Shown here in pieces: positions 24,801-32,689 of a stretch of 33,954 nt of DNA; position 1 is the stretch's first letter, and every line of letters begins with the position of its first letter. The notes under the pieces were generated by a model that saw only the letters and a list, made by a program, of their open reading frames with translations, ran no database searches and was not told the DNA's origin. The stretch comes from an uncultured Erysipelotrichaceae bacterium (GTDB taxonomy: Bacteria > Bacillota_I > Bacilli_A > Erysipelotrichales > Erysipelotrichaceae), in the NCBI GenBank assembly GCA_947385085.1, contig CANDJN010000025.1:1-33954 (forward strand), given 5' to 3'. The translations under genes were made by a program, and so were the position numbers.

Positions 24801-26687
24801 AAGATCGTTAACGGTAATCGTAATCGTATCCATAAAAGTTTCATCGGCATTATCCGTTATTTTTATTCTTAATGTATACGTTCCCGCAGGAATGCGTTTA
24901 TTTGCCTTTAACTCATTGCCAGTGATACTGAAATTCGCATCCGTAGTAGGATTACCGGAAGCATCGACAATTTCCCATTTCTGATAATCCTTACCGCTTG
25001 TGGAATCCACCGTGCCGCTTGTGCCGCCGGTAAACGTAAATGTTCCTGCTTTCGCACCAGATGCATGGATTCCATTGTCTCCTTCTGTCCAACTTGTTTG
25101 TCCGCTTGGATAATTTGGAGTGAAGGTGATCGCAGTAATCGGAACCGCTTTAAACTCTACAGTGATTGGAATTCCATTACCACGATAAGTAGTATTTGTG
25201 CCCTCATCCACTTCCTGATATAAAGTAAGCGATAATGTTTTTGCGGTTTGATAATTAGGAAAGTTAGAAATATCGAGATTAACACTACCTGTACTTCCGT
25301 TTACTTGACCTAATACGGTATATCTTTCACCACTATTCGTAGTACCAACAGCACTCACATAACGTGTTCCCGATGTAGTACCACTTAATGAAACAGGAAT
25401 AGAAACCGTAGTATTCTCTCTATCTATCATTAATTTATTTCCTGATACATTCTCATTACTTGAATCCAAAGAAATACCTAAATCAAGATCATTAATTGTA
25501 AGATAGGAAAAATTCCCACTCACTGCGGGTACCGATTGATTCAAACTGGAACTGCTTTGAAAGTTTGGCTTTGTGGTGCTGGTATAAGCAATTTTACTCT
25601 GATCTAAAGTCAACAATGGTCTTACGGATGATGTACCAGCGGTTTGTGTTGCGCCGGGGCAAGAAACTGTTTTTGTTGTGATAACCTCTTTGATTTTTAT
25701 CGGAACATTTGTTGGATCCAAACTATCAAGCCCGCAACTATAATATTTATATGCCTTTATTTTCAACTTCTCCTCAACAAAAGAATCCCCAGTATAGCAT
25801 TTTCCGTCAATCTGCACAGGAATATTAAATACTCTATTAGTTCCGATAGAAGGATCTTTATAGTATTCATTTAAATAATCATCCATACCTTGTTCAACAA
25901 GAGCCTTGTATAGAAAAACAACACTAGCATTTCCTCCAGTAATAATATTAGATGGCTTTGTTATACCATCCATTTTACCAGTATCCAATAGTAAAAAGCT
26001 TTGCTCGGTAAATCTTGAACCCACACTAAAACTACACGTGCCTGTATTATTATAGTAAACACCAATACATTCTTTATCCTTTAGATCCGCCCCTAATTTC
26101 AAAAGAGGATGTTCCAATTCATAAGTATCTTCCGTTGTCGGATCATTTTCTGCTGTTGGTTTCACTCCCTGTTCTGTCACCGTCTGATTGAAATTACATA
26201 CATGATTTTCTGCATCTAACACATTTTTAATATTCGTCACATCCGTAACTAGCGAATTCGTATTCGCCCCTACAAACTTACTGCGATTGTCCACTGATGC
26301 ATCCCCCAACCACCAATCAGTGCTGATCGGATCAACAGTTACTAAAGCAGTATTTCCTGTGTTTGTTATACTGGCTAAATCTGCTGTTGTAGGTAAAGAA
26401 AACTTATTTGATACAAACTTACTGCCTAATTGTCCATAGTTGTTTGGCAACGCACTTAAAGAAGCTACCGCATCATTCCATGTAACTTCTCCTGCATTGG
26501 TCGCAGTATCCTTTAATAGTGTCATGGCATTAGGATCAATAATTGTATAAGAATCATTGCCTATATATACTTTATCACCGGTTGTATAACCGGTTGCCGC
26601 ACTCAGTTTACTCTCAAAAGATAACATTGGTAAACCAATGCTGAGAGCGATAAGCATACATATGCAAACACATAATTTCTTTTTCAT
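21831..26687 (-). CDS. Giant cell-surface protein with Ig/cadherin-like, MBG-like and calcium-loop repeats
   Basis: 1618 aa, ATG at 26687 behind AAAGGG. Order: signal peptide (1-30, MKKKLCVCICMLIALSIGLP); globular domain with several Cys (about 31-350); beta-sandwich units of cadherin/Ig type (about 380-900); MBG-like unit (about 903-985, KPKDVTKTVG...YEFEYQDGTLII); two Ig-like units with IDQTPPEVPTLS and IDTKAPTITGV (about 990-1255); charged helical linker (1260-1320); another beta domain (1330-1435); calcium loops of the form NIDxDGDGxPDxNID (1451-1515, 1540-1566) interrupted by a WKP module (1513-1540); then GGASTGDTT, a Trp-rich transmembrane helix and tail KKKQSKRQS. The end looks like a sortase sorting signal with a non-LPxTG motif. 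Likely a wall-linked, calcium-stiffened adhesin; ligand unknown. Confidence 0.9.
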   Translation of the reverse strand: MKKKLCVCICMLIALSIGLPMLSFESKLSAATGYTTGDKVYIGNDSYTIIDPNAMTLLKDTATNAGEVTWNDAVASLSALPNNYGQLGSKFVSNKFSLPTTADLASITNTGNTALVTVDPISTDWWLGDASVDNRSKFVGANTNSLVTDVTNIKNVLDAENHVCNFNQTVTEQGVKPTAENDPTTEDTYELEHPLLKLGADLKDKECIGVYYNNTGTCSFSVGSRFTEQSFLLLDTGKMDGITKPSNIITGGNASVVFLYKALVEQGMDDYLNEYYKDPSIGTNRVFNIPVQIDGKCYTGDSFVEEKLKIKAYKYYSCGLDSLDPTNVPIKIKEVITTKTVSCPGATQTAGTSSVRPLLTLDQSKIAYTSTTKPNFQSSSSLNQSVPAVSGNFSYLTINDLDLGISLDSSNENVSGNKLMIDRENTTVSIPVSLSGTTSGTRYVSAVGTTNSGERYTVLGQVNGSTGSVNLDISNFPNYQTAKTLSLTLYQEVDEGTNTTYRGNGIPITVEFKAVPITAITFTPNYPSGQTSWTEGDNGIHASGAKAGTFTFTGGTSGTVDSTSGKDYQKWEIVDASGNPTTDANFSITGNELKANKRIPAGTYTLRIKITDNADETFMDTITITVNDLPKPTVNFNPVSTTLTYGDVSTKANNKIGTFTLQYPTGKPTSTIKTIQLGSGGDESHFSVDTSGNLKVKGTDLDAGTYNITVTGTDGNDVAFNKTVSIVVEKKDQNNYQITNQSNYSLQVDKEIAITTTGNESGESETYTIISGNNVAQIVGDKFKLLASGTFTLQATVAGNKNYNAKTVTKQITVSELPPQNPPIKITSKDSMMYGDSYTASYSGGQGSGAVTWAIENDNGTGATVNNGVVKVTGVGTFTLKVTKAGTSSYQESTDTKVITVNKRKTIVKPKDVTKTVGSAFKDNGVTYQPQPINGDDLGTLVITSKYPDNQAAGRYTDGIQASGLSNPNYEFEYQDGTLIINTNSLPNNGEGYYKVTGTKGKNGWYISDVEISTTNKNGYDEISEDGINFQTSPLVYSTEGSYNAEFYLKNSSTGVVAKAIQYPLKIDQTPPEVPTLSVQEINKSNLAKFINALSFGNWMKSAMQVTMTSSDATSGIDHYEYSETSQKGTTTKTSTNGIVIYKNDTELTIKAKACDKAGNCSEFSNDESIMIDTKAPTITGVKDKSEYKFYYLPRIVNVKDEYSGLSYSEYKKDGVMAGTIQNNVDEQISGVGDYEIYAIDNAGNEITITFKIVPLPDIETEIDGSDESKKIIDQVKKEYEEIKNKIDSTEKKDIEKWIQDALDKWNSLRKKVVETDDKSAKVEGLDDTSFDPSIVLIVDDISENEIPPLPRKPLAVYDVYLQKGNVRIQADGKIKVYLPYASSMGDAMGGAGSDAKLIVYQIDENDKVTEINVQIEGDYITFVTDKLLRYAISDENQKLNDTCALNGTKVNVDTDNDGMPDVNIDLNNDCVADLNVDINGDNIPDVNIDSDGDGKAEINIDVDDDGKADINIVKITTWKPEKVVTINGFTYDTMGGLKPYLNIDVDGDGKADYNIDTNGDGIPDKNLLDDDSELRNNIGGASTGDTTKWVWWWIMLIITSVTMIYAQVKKKQSKRQS

Positions 26688-26728
26688 AACACTATCCCTT
26701 TCTTACGAAATTTATTAGAAAAGCTTAA

Positions 26729-26756
26729 ATTATATTCAAATAATAAAAATTATGAA
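26729..26756 (-). promoter_or_regulatory. Promoter of the 1618-aa surface-protein gene
   Basis: Minus strand TTCATA (26751-26756), 16 nt, TATAAT (26729-26734), about 42 nt before the ATG. Confidence 0.55.
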
Positions 26757-26856
26757 GTTTCTTTTTTTATACAAGCTACTAAAAAAGTGGAAGGTTCCTA
26801 GCTGTATAACCCCATCCACCTATAGGAGTGCAACAAATTTTAAAAGGTTACAAAAA

Positions 26857-26890
26857 ATAACAGTTTTTTTTATGTTGCTGTTATAACAGC
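26857..26890. promoter_or_regulatory. Palindrome GCTGTTATAACAGC plus an extra half-site
   Basis: A perfect 14-bp palindrome (26877-26890) with a further ATAACAG copy at 26857-26863, placed between the start of the surface gene and the -35 box of small-RNA unit B. Likely a protein-binding cluster or a short RNA stem. Confidence 0.5.
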
Positions 26891-26930
26891 GGTATGTCAT
26901 TGGCGAACTAGCAATTTTCTCCGATTTTTG

Positions 26931-26958
26931 TTGATATTTATTTGGTTCTGTATATAAT
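26931..26958 (+). promoter_or_regulatory. Promoter of small-RNA unit B
   Basis: TTGATA (26931-26936), 16 nt, TATAAT (26953-26958); similar in sequence to the unit A promoter at 8742-8770. Confidence 0.8.
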
Positions 26959-26964
26959 AATAGT

Positions 26965-27046
26965 GTCAAAAAGGTGGTAGTTAATCACTTGCCACAGGAA
27001 AAGAGAGAGGACGGCAATTCCTCTCTCTTTGTTTTGCACCACTACC
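26965..27046 (+). ncRNA. Small-RNA-like transcription unit B (homologous to unit A)
   Basis: After the promoter come GTCAAA and GGTGGTA as in unit A, then a GTGG...CCAC hairpin (26974-26995), then an 11-bp terminator stem AAGAGAGAGGA/TCCTCTCTCTT (27001-27011 and 27019-27029) with a T-rich tail. GGTAGT (26976-26981) can pair with ACTACC (27041-27046) beyond the terminator, a long-range pairing also possible in unit A. There is no start codon inside, so unlike unit A no mini-ORF exists; this favours an RNA function. The region 27047-27214 holds nothing recognisable. Confidence 0.6.
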
Positions 27047-27214
27047 GGAAGCAAATTAAACTACAAACAATATAGGATTGCCAATCTTTTATTTATGCAA
27101 AAGTAAGTTTTGATTATTGTTATGAAAAATCATTTTACTAAGATTAAAAGCCAAGATTTTCATATCGACTGATGATACACGAAACAGTGTATCTCACCTT
27201 ATAATAATTCATAT

Positions 27215-28273
27215 TTATTTTGCTTCAAATGCTTGTGAATAACCTTCATCCTGTAACAGTTGATAATAAGCATCATTCTTATTCTTCAAAGACTCATAAA
27301 CAGGCAAAATTTCATTCCAGCGTTCATCACTTTGTTTCTGTTCCTTATCATTCATAAGAAAGTTCACACAAGTAAAATAAGCACTTCTGCTGTTTGTTAT
27401 ATCCATACCATGGTAGGACTTCGCTTCAAAAACACTGTGATTAAAATTCTCTGTTTTCACCAAATCACTGTTAGTTTCCTTTTCCTCAGTATTTGCGATC
27501 TCTGCCTCATGTTCCTTTGCTTTCTGCATATCATCATGCACAAAGACAGCACCACTTACACATAAAACACTCATGGATACCACACATGCCGATGTCACGA
27601 AATTTCCTGTAATCAATTCTTTTGTATGAGTCAGCTGTTTCTGTAATTGTCTCCACAGCACAAGCATAAAAGAATCCGCCACAAGCGTATCGGCTTTGAA
27701 GGTAATCTTACGGTGATTTTCCTGCTCGAACTGCTTCACTAACACCAATAATTCCTTTTTTGCCCGATGAAGTCTTGTTTTTACCGTTCCCGTCGATACC
27801 TCTAATATTTTCGCCGCTTCTTCAATTTTCAGCTGTTTCAAATACACCAATTCTACAACTTCCTGATGCTTTGGCTTTAATTGCCGAATTAATTGGCGAA
27901 TCACTTCTTTCTCATTTTCATTATTGAAATGCTTGATCGGATTCATATAGCTGCGCTGTTCCACACAATGAGATTGATTCATCACTTCCGGATCTGACGG
28001 TATATCTTGTTTCTTTCTGAAAAGCTTGTAGCATTTGGAATGCACAATCATTTTCAGCCATGCCGGAAATGCCTTCGGATCCCTCAATTCACCGATGGAT
28101 TTATGAATGCTGATAAAGGCTTCCTGCACGGCATCCTTGGCATCCGCATCGCATTTTGTTTCACGCAAGGCCATCGCATAAGCCATTGAATAATAGTGTT
28201 CAAACAAGTCCTCAAACGCATTTTCATGATTCTGCATCGCTGCTTTAATCATCGCAATTTCTTCTTGTGTCAT
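27215..28273 (-). CDS. ECF-like sigma-70 factor with transmembrane segment and exported C-terminal tail
   Basis: 352 aa from the ATG at 28273; the longer GTG-started frame is rejected because the promoter lies inside it. Sigma region 2 spans about residues 18-90 (AFEDLFEHYYSMAYAMALRE...DAVQEAFISIHKSI...PAWLKMIVHSKCYKLFRKK) and region 4 about 125-175 (LKPKHQEVVELVYLKQLKIEEAAKILEVSTGTVKTRLHRAKKEL). Unlike ordinary ECF factors of about 180 aa it continues through an amphipathic stretch, one hydrophobic helix (about 223-248, NFVTSACVVSMSVLCVSGAVFVH) and about 100 polar residues. The tail would be outside the membrane, so the protein may combine sigma factor and sensor, possibly needing proteolytic release. 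No anti-sigma gene is adjacent. The surface gene downstream in the same direction is a natural candidate target. Confidence 0.85.
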   Translation of the reverse strand: MTQEEIAMIKAAMQNHENAFEDLFEHYYSMAYAMALRETKCDADAKDAVQEAFISIHKSIGELRDPKAFPAWLKMIVHSKCYKLFRKKQDIPSDPEVMNQSHCVEQRSYMNPIKHFNNENEKEVIRQLIRQLKPKHQEVVELVYLKQLKIEEAAKILEVSTGTVKTRLHRAKKELLVLVKQFEQENHRKITFKADTLVADSFMLVLWRQLQKQLTHTKELITGNFVTSACVVSMSVLCVSGAVFVHDDMQKAKEHEAEIANTEEKETNSDLVKTENFNHSVFEAKSYHGMDITNSRSAYFTCVNFLMNDKEQKQSDERWNEILPVYESLKNKNDAYYQLLQDEGYSQAFEAK

Positions 28274-28318
28274 TTTTTTCACCGACGCTTTCAACAATTT
28301 TCTATGTGCAACAATTTT

Positions 28319-28347
28319 ATTATAATGCTTTTTATCTACATTGTAAA
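28319..28347 (-). promoter_or_regulatory. Promoter of the membrane-tethered sigma factor gene
   Basis: Minus strand TTTACA (28342-28347), 17 nt, TATAAT (28319-28324). Transcription would start near 28312, which fixes the coding start at 28273, not upstream. This is a housekeeping-type promoter. Confidence 0.7.
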
Positions 28348-28566
28348 TAAAAGAACCAAATTTCCAAAACTTACCGCTTAATTTAAAGTTAATATACACC
28401 CATTAAAGATAAGTTGTCAAGAAGTACTGCTTAAAAATGTTCTTGTATGAGAAATTCAATAGTTTTTCATGTACAACAATGATAAAAGTGCTTCATCCTC
28501 AAAAAGTTAGTGGATTCGTTAATATCGTAACTGAGAAGGGAAAAATCTCTTGAATAAAAATAGCGA

Positions 28567-28616
28567 TTGATAGAAAAGCAAAAATATTGTATCATGAGAA
28601 TGAAAAAAACATTCTC
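28567..28616 (+). promoter_or_regulatory. Promoter of abiH-like gene and inverted repeat at its start site
   Basis: TTGATA (28567-28572), 17 nt, TATCAT (28590-28595). Directly after it GAGAATG (28596-28602) and CATTCTC (28610-28616) flank an A7 spacer, exactly at the expected transcription start: an operator or a 5' RNA hairpin. The remaining 28348-28566 shows nothing recognisable. Confidence 0.6.
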
Positions 28617-28651
28617 GGACAGTCAAAGATAAGATAGAGGGAAGGGATAAA

Positions 28652-29536
28652 ATGCAAAGTAAATTGTTTATTATTGGAAATGGATTCGACTGTATGTATG
28701 GATTACCTACTAGTGTATCTCATTTTAAAGATTTCTTATCTATGAAAAAAGTTTATAATGAAACGAACAATGCCTGTGAGGTTTTAAGCACATATGGAGT
28801 ATATTGGAATGAATTTGAGAGTGACTTAGCCTACATTGATATTGATGAGATTGCTGATAGAATTATGCAATATCCGGATTATCTTTCGGATCACGAATCT
28901 GATCGTGATGGCTGTATAATCAATATGGAAGAATACACAACATCATTAGCAAATGCTGTATCCGAAGCATTGGATTATATGATCGAGAATGCAGAAAATG
29001 AATTATTCGATAAAGAATGTATAACCAAAGATTTATTTAATGAAGGGGATCAAATTATTACTTTCAATTACACTTCGACTATTGAACAGTTATATGATTT
29101 GCCAAAAGGAACAAAAATCTATCATATTCATGGAAATACATATGAGAATAAAATATTCGGATATTGTGAACCTCAGACAAAGGTTAAAGAACCATTCAGT
29201 GTTGAAGATAATGATGACGATTATTACAAAGACTATTACATTGAGCAACAAAGAATACTTTTAAATGACTTCTACAAAAGCTTTCAAAAAAATTATCAAT
29301 TTGAACAGTTAAAAAATTTTTTATATGACGAATGTAAAAGAATAAAAGAAATAGTGGTGATCGGTCATTCCATGGGAAAAGTTGATTCGGAATATATGGA
29401 AATAATAGATCGTGTAATTAATCCAAAACAATGGTATGTTTCACAGTATAATAATGATCCAGATAAAAATACTTTAAATGAGTATTCTTTTGCTGACAGA
29501 ATAGAGATATATAACAGTCAAGATTTATTAAAATGA
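28652..29536 (+). CDS. abiH: AbiH-family abortive-infection protein
   Basis: 294 aa, ATG behind GAGGGAAGGG. The family pattern is clear: N-terminal FIIGNGFDCMYGLPTSVSHFKDFL (about residues 6-29), ITFNYTSTIEQLY (about 136-148) and YHIHGN (about 156-161), then a late IVVIGHSMGKVDSEYM (about 230-245). AbiH proteins are single-gene bacteriophage abortive-infection systems first known from lactococci; the biochemical action is not established. The gene is AT-rich compared with the nrd and aro genes, which fits horizontal transfer. It is a lone gene with its own promoter, opposite to its neighbours. Confidence 0.88.
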   Translation: MQSKLFIIGNGFDCMYGLPTSVSHFKDFLSMKKVYNETNNACEVLSTYGVYWNEFESDLAYIDIDEIADRIMQYPDYLSDHESDRDGCIINMEEYTTSLANAVSEALDYMIENAENELFDKECITKDLFNEGDQIITFNYTSTIEQLYDLPKGTKIYHIHGNTYENKIFGYCEPQTKVKEPFSVEDNDDDYYKDYYIEQQRILLNDFYKSFQKNYQFEQLKNFLYDECKRIKEIVVIGHSMGKVDSEYMEIIDRVINPKQWYVSQYNNDPDKNTLNEYSFADRIEIYNSQDLLK

Positions 29537-29713
29537 ATGAAAAAGTATTGATTTAGAGAATAATAGCAAAATTTGGCATATTGCCTCCCAACATCAAAAA
29601 GCTGATTTTATCATGAGCTTATGGCCTTCTGAGAAATTGCCACTTGTATACCTACATTATTGGAATATAAATGCAGATCATAAAATAAGCAAATGTATGA
29701 TTTACCACATACT

Positions 29714-29748
29714 AAAAAAGCCATGGGCGCTTTACTGCCTCATGACTC
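29714..29748 (-). terminator. Terminator of nrdD-nrdG
   Basis: Minus strand AGTCATGAGGCAG ... CATGGCTTTTTT just after the nrdG stop, repeating the sequence found after the 1618-aa surface gene. The rest of 29537-29713 has no recognisable feature. Confidence 0.7.
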
Positions 29749-29750
29749 CT

Positions 29751-30272
29751 TTAATCAATCTTCTGATTGATATCATCGTAACTGCTTAAAATAACTTTAT
29801 TTTGTTTCAGGCTTTCTCGTACATCAATAATTCGCTGATTTTTACTGCCTTTGAATTTCAAACGATAATCCTTTAATGCTTCGACAAATTTTCCATCGAC
29901 CAATACATCCAACAATTCCAATAACGGCCGTTTGGTTGTATCTGTCATCAATTGTTCAAAGGTAAAACCGCTGTAAGCCCAAAGACTCCATTGCCTTGCT
30001 TTTGCGGCCTGGGCAATGGGAATCAATGCTTCCGCCTGTAAAAACGGTTCCCCTCCGGACAGTGTCAATCCCGTCTGTAGCGGCGCTGCCATGATTTGCT
30101 CAATGCAGTCCTCCACATCATACAGCGTCCCGCCGTTTCGATCATGCGTCTTGGGATTATGGCAGCCGGGGCAGTGATGTTCACACCCCTGTGTCCACAG
30201 CACCATGCGAATACCCGGACCATCTACGATCGAATCCTGTTGAAGCGGTGAAGCCAAACGAATTTTAGTCAT
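29751..30272 (-). CDS. nrdG: Anaerobic ribonucleotide reductase activating protein
   Basis: Radical-SAM enzyme that installs the glycyl radical on NrdD. 173 aa, family-typical. The [4Fe-4S] cluster motif is CEHHCPGC (Cys30, 34, 37), preceded by SIVDGPGIRMVLWTQG; the SAM-binding GG motif is LTLSGGEPF (about 74-82). The ATG at 30272 lies eight bases inside nrdD, so the two are translationally coupled and made as a pair. Confidence 0.96.
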   Translation of the reverse strand: MTKIRLASPLQQDSIVDGPGIRMVLWTQGCEHHCPGCHNPKTHDRNGGTLYDVEDCIEQIMAAPLQTGLTLSGGEPFLQAEALIPIAQAAKARQWSLWAYSGFTFEQLMTDTTKRPLLELLDVLVDGKFVEALKDYRLKFKGSKNQRIIDVRESLKQNKVILSSYDDINQKID

Positions 30273-32613
30273 GCTTTACTCGGTCGCGCTCTTCCGCCGC
30301 TTTGGCATTATTGAAACGATCCAGTGTTCCCACTAAATAACCGGTAATGCGGCGAATCTTTTCAAAGTGATATTCACTTTCGCGTTCATCACGGCCGCAT
30401 TTCGGACAAATGTGCCCTTCGATAATACCGGAATAACCGCAGATCGGATCGCGATCAACCGGGTGGTTGATACTGCCATAGCCGATATGCTGCTCCTTCA
30501 TACAGCGTACAATGGCTTCAAATGCTTCCAGATTATCACTCGGATCGCCGTCCACTTCCACATAAGAAATGTGTCCGCCATTCGTAAAGGCATGATACGG
30601 CGCTTCCTTTTCAATTTTTTTAAATGCCGTGATGTGATAATATACCGGAACATGGAAAGAATTGGTATAGTAATCACGATCGGTAATTCCCGGAATTTCA
30701 CCGTATAATTTCTTATCGATGCGCGTAAAGCGTCCCGAAAGTCCTTCAGCCGGCGTTGCGATTAACGAGAAATTCAGATGGTATTGTTCCGTTGCCTCAT
30801 CCATGCGATCACGCATATGCTTCACAATTTTCAAGCCCAGTTCCTGCGCGCGATCACTTTCCCCGTGATGCTCACCGATGAGTGCCTTCAAGCATTCTGC
30901 CAAGCCGATAAAGCCCATGGTTAACGTACCCTGTTTTACCATTTCTTCTAACGTATCTTCCCATTCCAAAGCTTCGCTGCCGATCCAAACCCCTTGTCCC
31001 ATCAAGAACGGGAAGTTTTTCACTTTTTTCTTCATCTGAATCTGTAAACGCTCTAACAGCTGCTGAATGACAATATCAATTTTTTCATCCAATTCGTTAA
31101 AGAACGCCGCTTCATTAAATTCTCCGTTTGTCACAATGCCGTGCTTGATTCCCAAACGCGGAAGATTGATGGACGTAAAGGAGTTATTGCCGCGTCCGGT
31201 CGCAATTTGCGGGCCGTTGATATTGCCCATAACGCGCGTACGGCATCCCATATAAGTCGTTTCCGTTTCCGGATGGCCTTCTTTGTAATACTGTAAATTA
31301 AACGGCGAATCCATAAAGCTGAAATTCGGGAATAAACGCTTCGCCGATACGCGGCAAGCCAGTTTAAACAAATCATAGTTGGGATCTTCCGGATTGTAAT
31401 TGATTCCTTCTTTTACTTTAAAGATCAGAATCGGGAAGATCGGCGTTTCGCCATTTCCTAGGCCGGCTTCCTGCGCCAGCATCAGCTTTTCGGCTACCAT
31501 TCTGCCTTCCGGAGAAGTATCGGTACCGAAATTAATACTGGAAAACGGCACCTGAGCACCGGCACGGGAATGCATTGTATTCAGATTGTGTACAAAGCCT
31601 TCCATCGCTTGAAATGTCTTCTTATCGGTATCCTTGTATGCTTCTTTGTAAGTAAATTTATTGATAAGTTCAATTTGATCGCTGCCCAAGCCATAGTCCT
31701 CTGCCAGCATTTTATTGATTTCATTTAAAAATTCCTCATCCATTTCAATCATTGGATGTTTACCGGTTGCGGCTTCTATCTTTTCTAACGTTTCTTTGAC
31801 ATCGGTATTTAAGTTAATAAACAATTCCAATGCACGATTCAAATTGGCAATGTATTCTTTGCGGAACGTTTTAGCTACACCCTTTGCCAAATAGAAGTCA
31901 AAGGCAGGAATACTCTGTCCGCCGTGCTGATCGTTCTGGTTGCTTTGGATTGCAATCGCCGCCAATGCCGCATAGCTGGTAATATCCTGTGGTTCTCTTA
32001 AATGTCCGTGTCCGGTGGAAAAGCCGCCGGTAAATAATTTATCCAGATCAATTTGACAGCACGTCAATGTTCCCATGTTCATAAAGTCCATGTCATGAAT
32101 ATGAATATCGCCATTGTCATGCAAATGAGCATACTGCGGAGTCATTAACTGACTCTTGCAGAACTCGCGTGATACCGCACTGCCGTATTGCAGCATTGTT
32201 CCCATCGCCGTATTGCCGTCAATATTCGCATTTTCACGCTTTACGTCAGCGTCTTTACTATCCGCAAACGTGATTTCCTCAATGGATTTCATCAAACGGG
32301 TTTTCATATTACGAATCTTACTGCGCTCAGCACGATATAAAATATACGCTTCACTTGTTTTGGCGTGACCGTTTTCAATGAGTGTTTTTACTACCGCATC
32401 CTGAATATCCTCTACTCCAGGTTCTCTGCCGCCCTGATAGTGTGATTCCAAATAGTTGACTACTTGATCCGTTAATTTTTCTGCGGTATGATAATCGGCT
32501 TTCATGCCCTCCTGTTCCGCTACTTTGGAGGCCGCCAAAAAAATGGCTCTTGTGATTTTCTCCGGTGAGAAGTGTATTTCTCTTCCATCTCTTTTTCTTA
32601 TCGTCGTTAACAT
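30265..32613 (-). CDS. nrdD: Anaerobic ribonucleoside-triphosphate reductase (class III)
   Basis: Reduces ribonucleoside triphosphates to deoxyribonucleotides without oxygen, using a glycyl radical. 782 aa from the ATG at 32613 (GGAAAG 8 nt upstream); the longer frame begins in the leader hairpin. Residues 1-95 form an ATP-cone allosteric domain (TTIRKRDGREIHFSPEKITRAI...). HDNGDIHIHDMDF and NQNDQHGGQSIPAFD are core signatures. Near the C-terminus come a zinc-ribbon-like segment (DPICGYSGIIEGHICPKCG) and the glycyl-radical region RRITGYLVG (radical Gly about 758). Presence of nrdDG implies DNA precursor synthesis under anoxia. Confidence 0.96.
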   Translation of the reverse strand: MLTTIRKRDGREIHFSPEKITRAIFLAASKVAEQEGMKADYHTAEKLTDQVVNYLESHYQGGREPGVEDIQDAVVKTLIENGHAKTSEAYILYRAERSKIRNMKTRLMKSIEEITFADSKDADVKRENANIDGNTAMGTMLQYGSAVSREFCKSQLMTPQYAHLHDNGDIHIHDMDFMNMGTLTCCQIDLDKLFTGGFSTGHGHLREPQDITSYAALAAIAIQSNQNDQHGGQSIPAFDFYLAKGVAKTFRKEYIANLNRALELFINLNTDVKETLEKIEAATGKHPMIEMDEEFLNEINKMLAEDYGLGSDQIELINKFTYKEAYKDTDKKTFQAMEGFVHNLNTMHSRAGAQVPFSSINFGTDTSPEGRMVAEKLMLAQEAGLGNGETPIFPILIFKVKEGINYNPEDPNYDLFKLACRVSAKRLFPNFSFMDSPFNLQYYKEGHPETETTYMGCRTRVMGNINGPQIATGRGNNSFTSINLPRLGIKHGIVTNGEFNEAAFFNELDEKIDIVIQQLLERLQIQMKKKVKNFPFLMGQGVWIGSEALEWEDTLEEMVKQGTLTMGFIGLAECLKALIGEHHGESDRAQELGLKIVKHMRDRMDEATEQYHLNFSLIATPAEGLSGRFTRIDKKLYGEIPGITDRDYYTNSFHVPVYYHITAFKKIEKEAPYHAFTNGGHISYVEVDGDPSDNLEAFEAIVRCMKEQHIGYGSINHPVDRDPICGYSGIIEGHICPKCGRDERESEYHFEKIRRITGYLVGTLDRFNNAKAAEERDRVKHD

Positions 32614-32654
32614 AATCCATCTTTCCTTTCCATTACCGACATTCATATCGCATA

Positions 32655-32689
32655 AGAAAGTCAAGAATGATTGGTATTCCTGACTTTCT
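32655..32689 (-). promoter_or_regulatory. 13-bp hairpin in the nrdD leader
   Basis: AGAAAGTCAAGAA (32655-32667) and TTCCTGACTTTCT (32677-32689) are complementary over 13 positions (one G-U on the RNA) with a 9-nt loop. There is no T-run, so it is not a terminator. It lies 42 nt upstream of the ATG; candidate -10 is TATAAT on the minus strand at 32755-32760. I see no NrdR-box pair. It could be an mRNA-stabilising or regulatory hairpin or a protein site. The rest of 32761-33018 is AT-rich with nothing recognised. Confidence 0.6.

Noticed and set aside
28274..28399. N-terminal extension of the sigma factor from a GTG
   Set aside because: The region contains a TTTACA-17-TATAAT promoter in the same direction and no ribosome site at the GTG.
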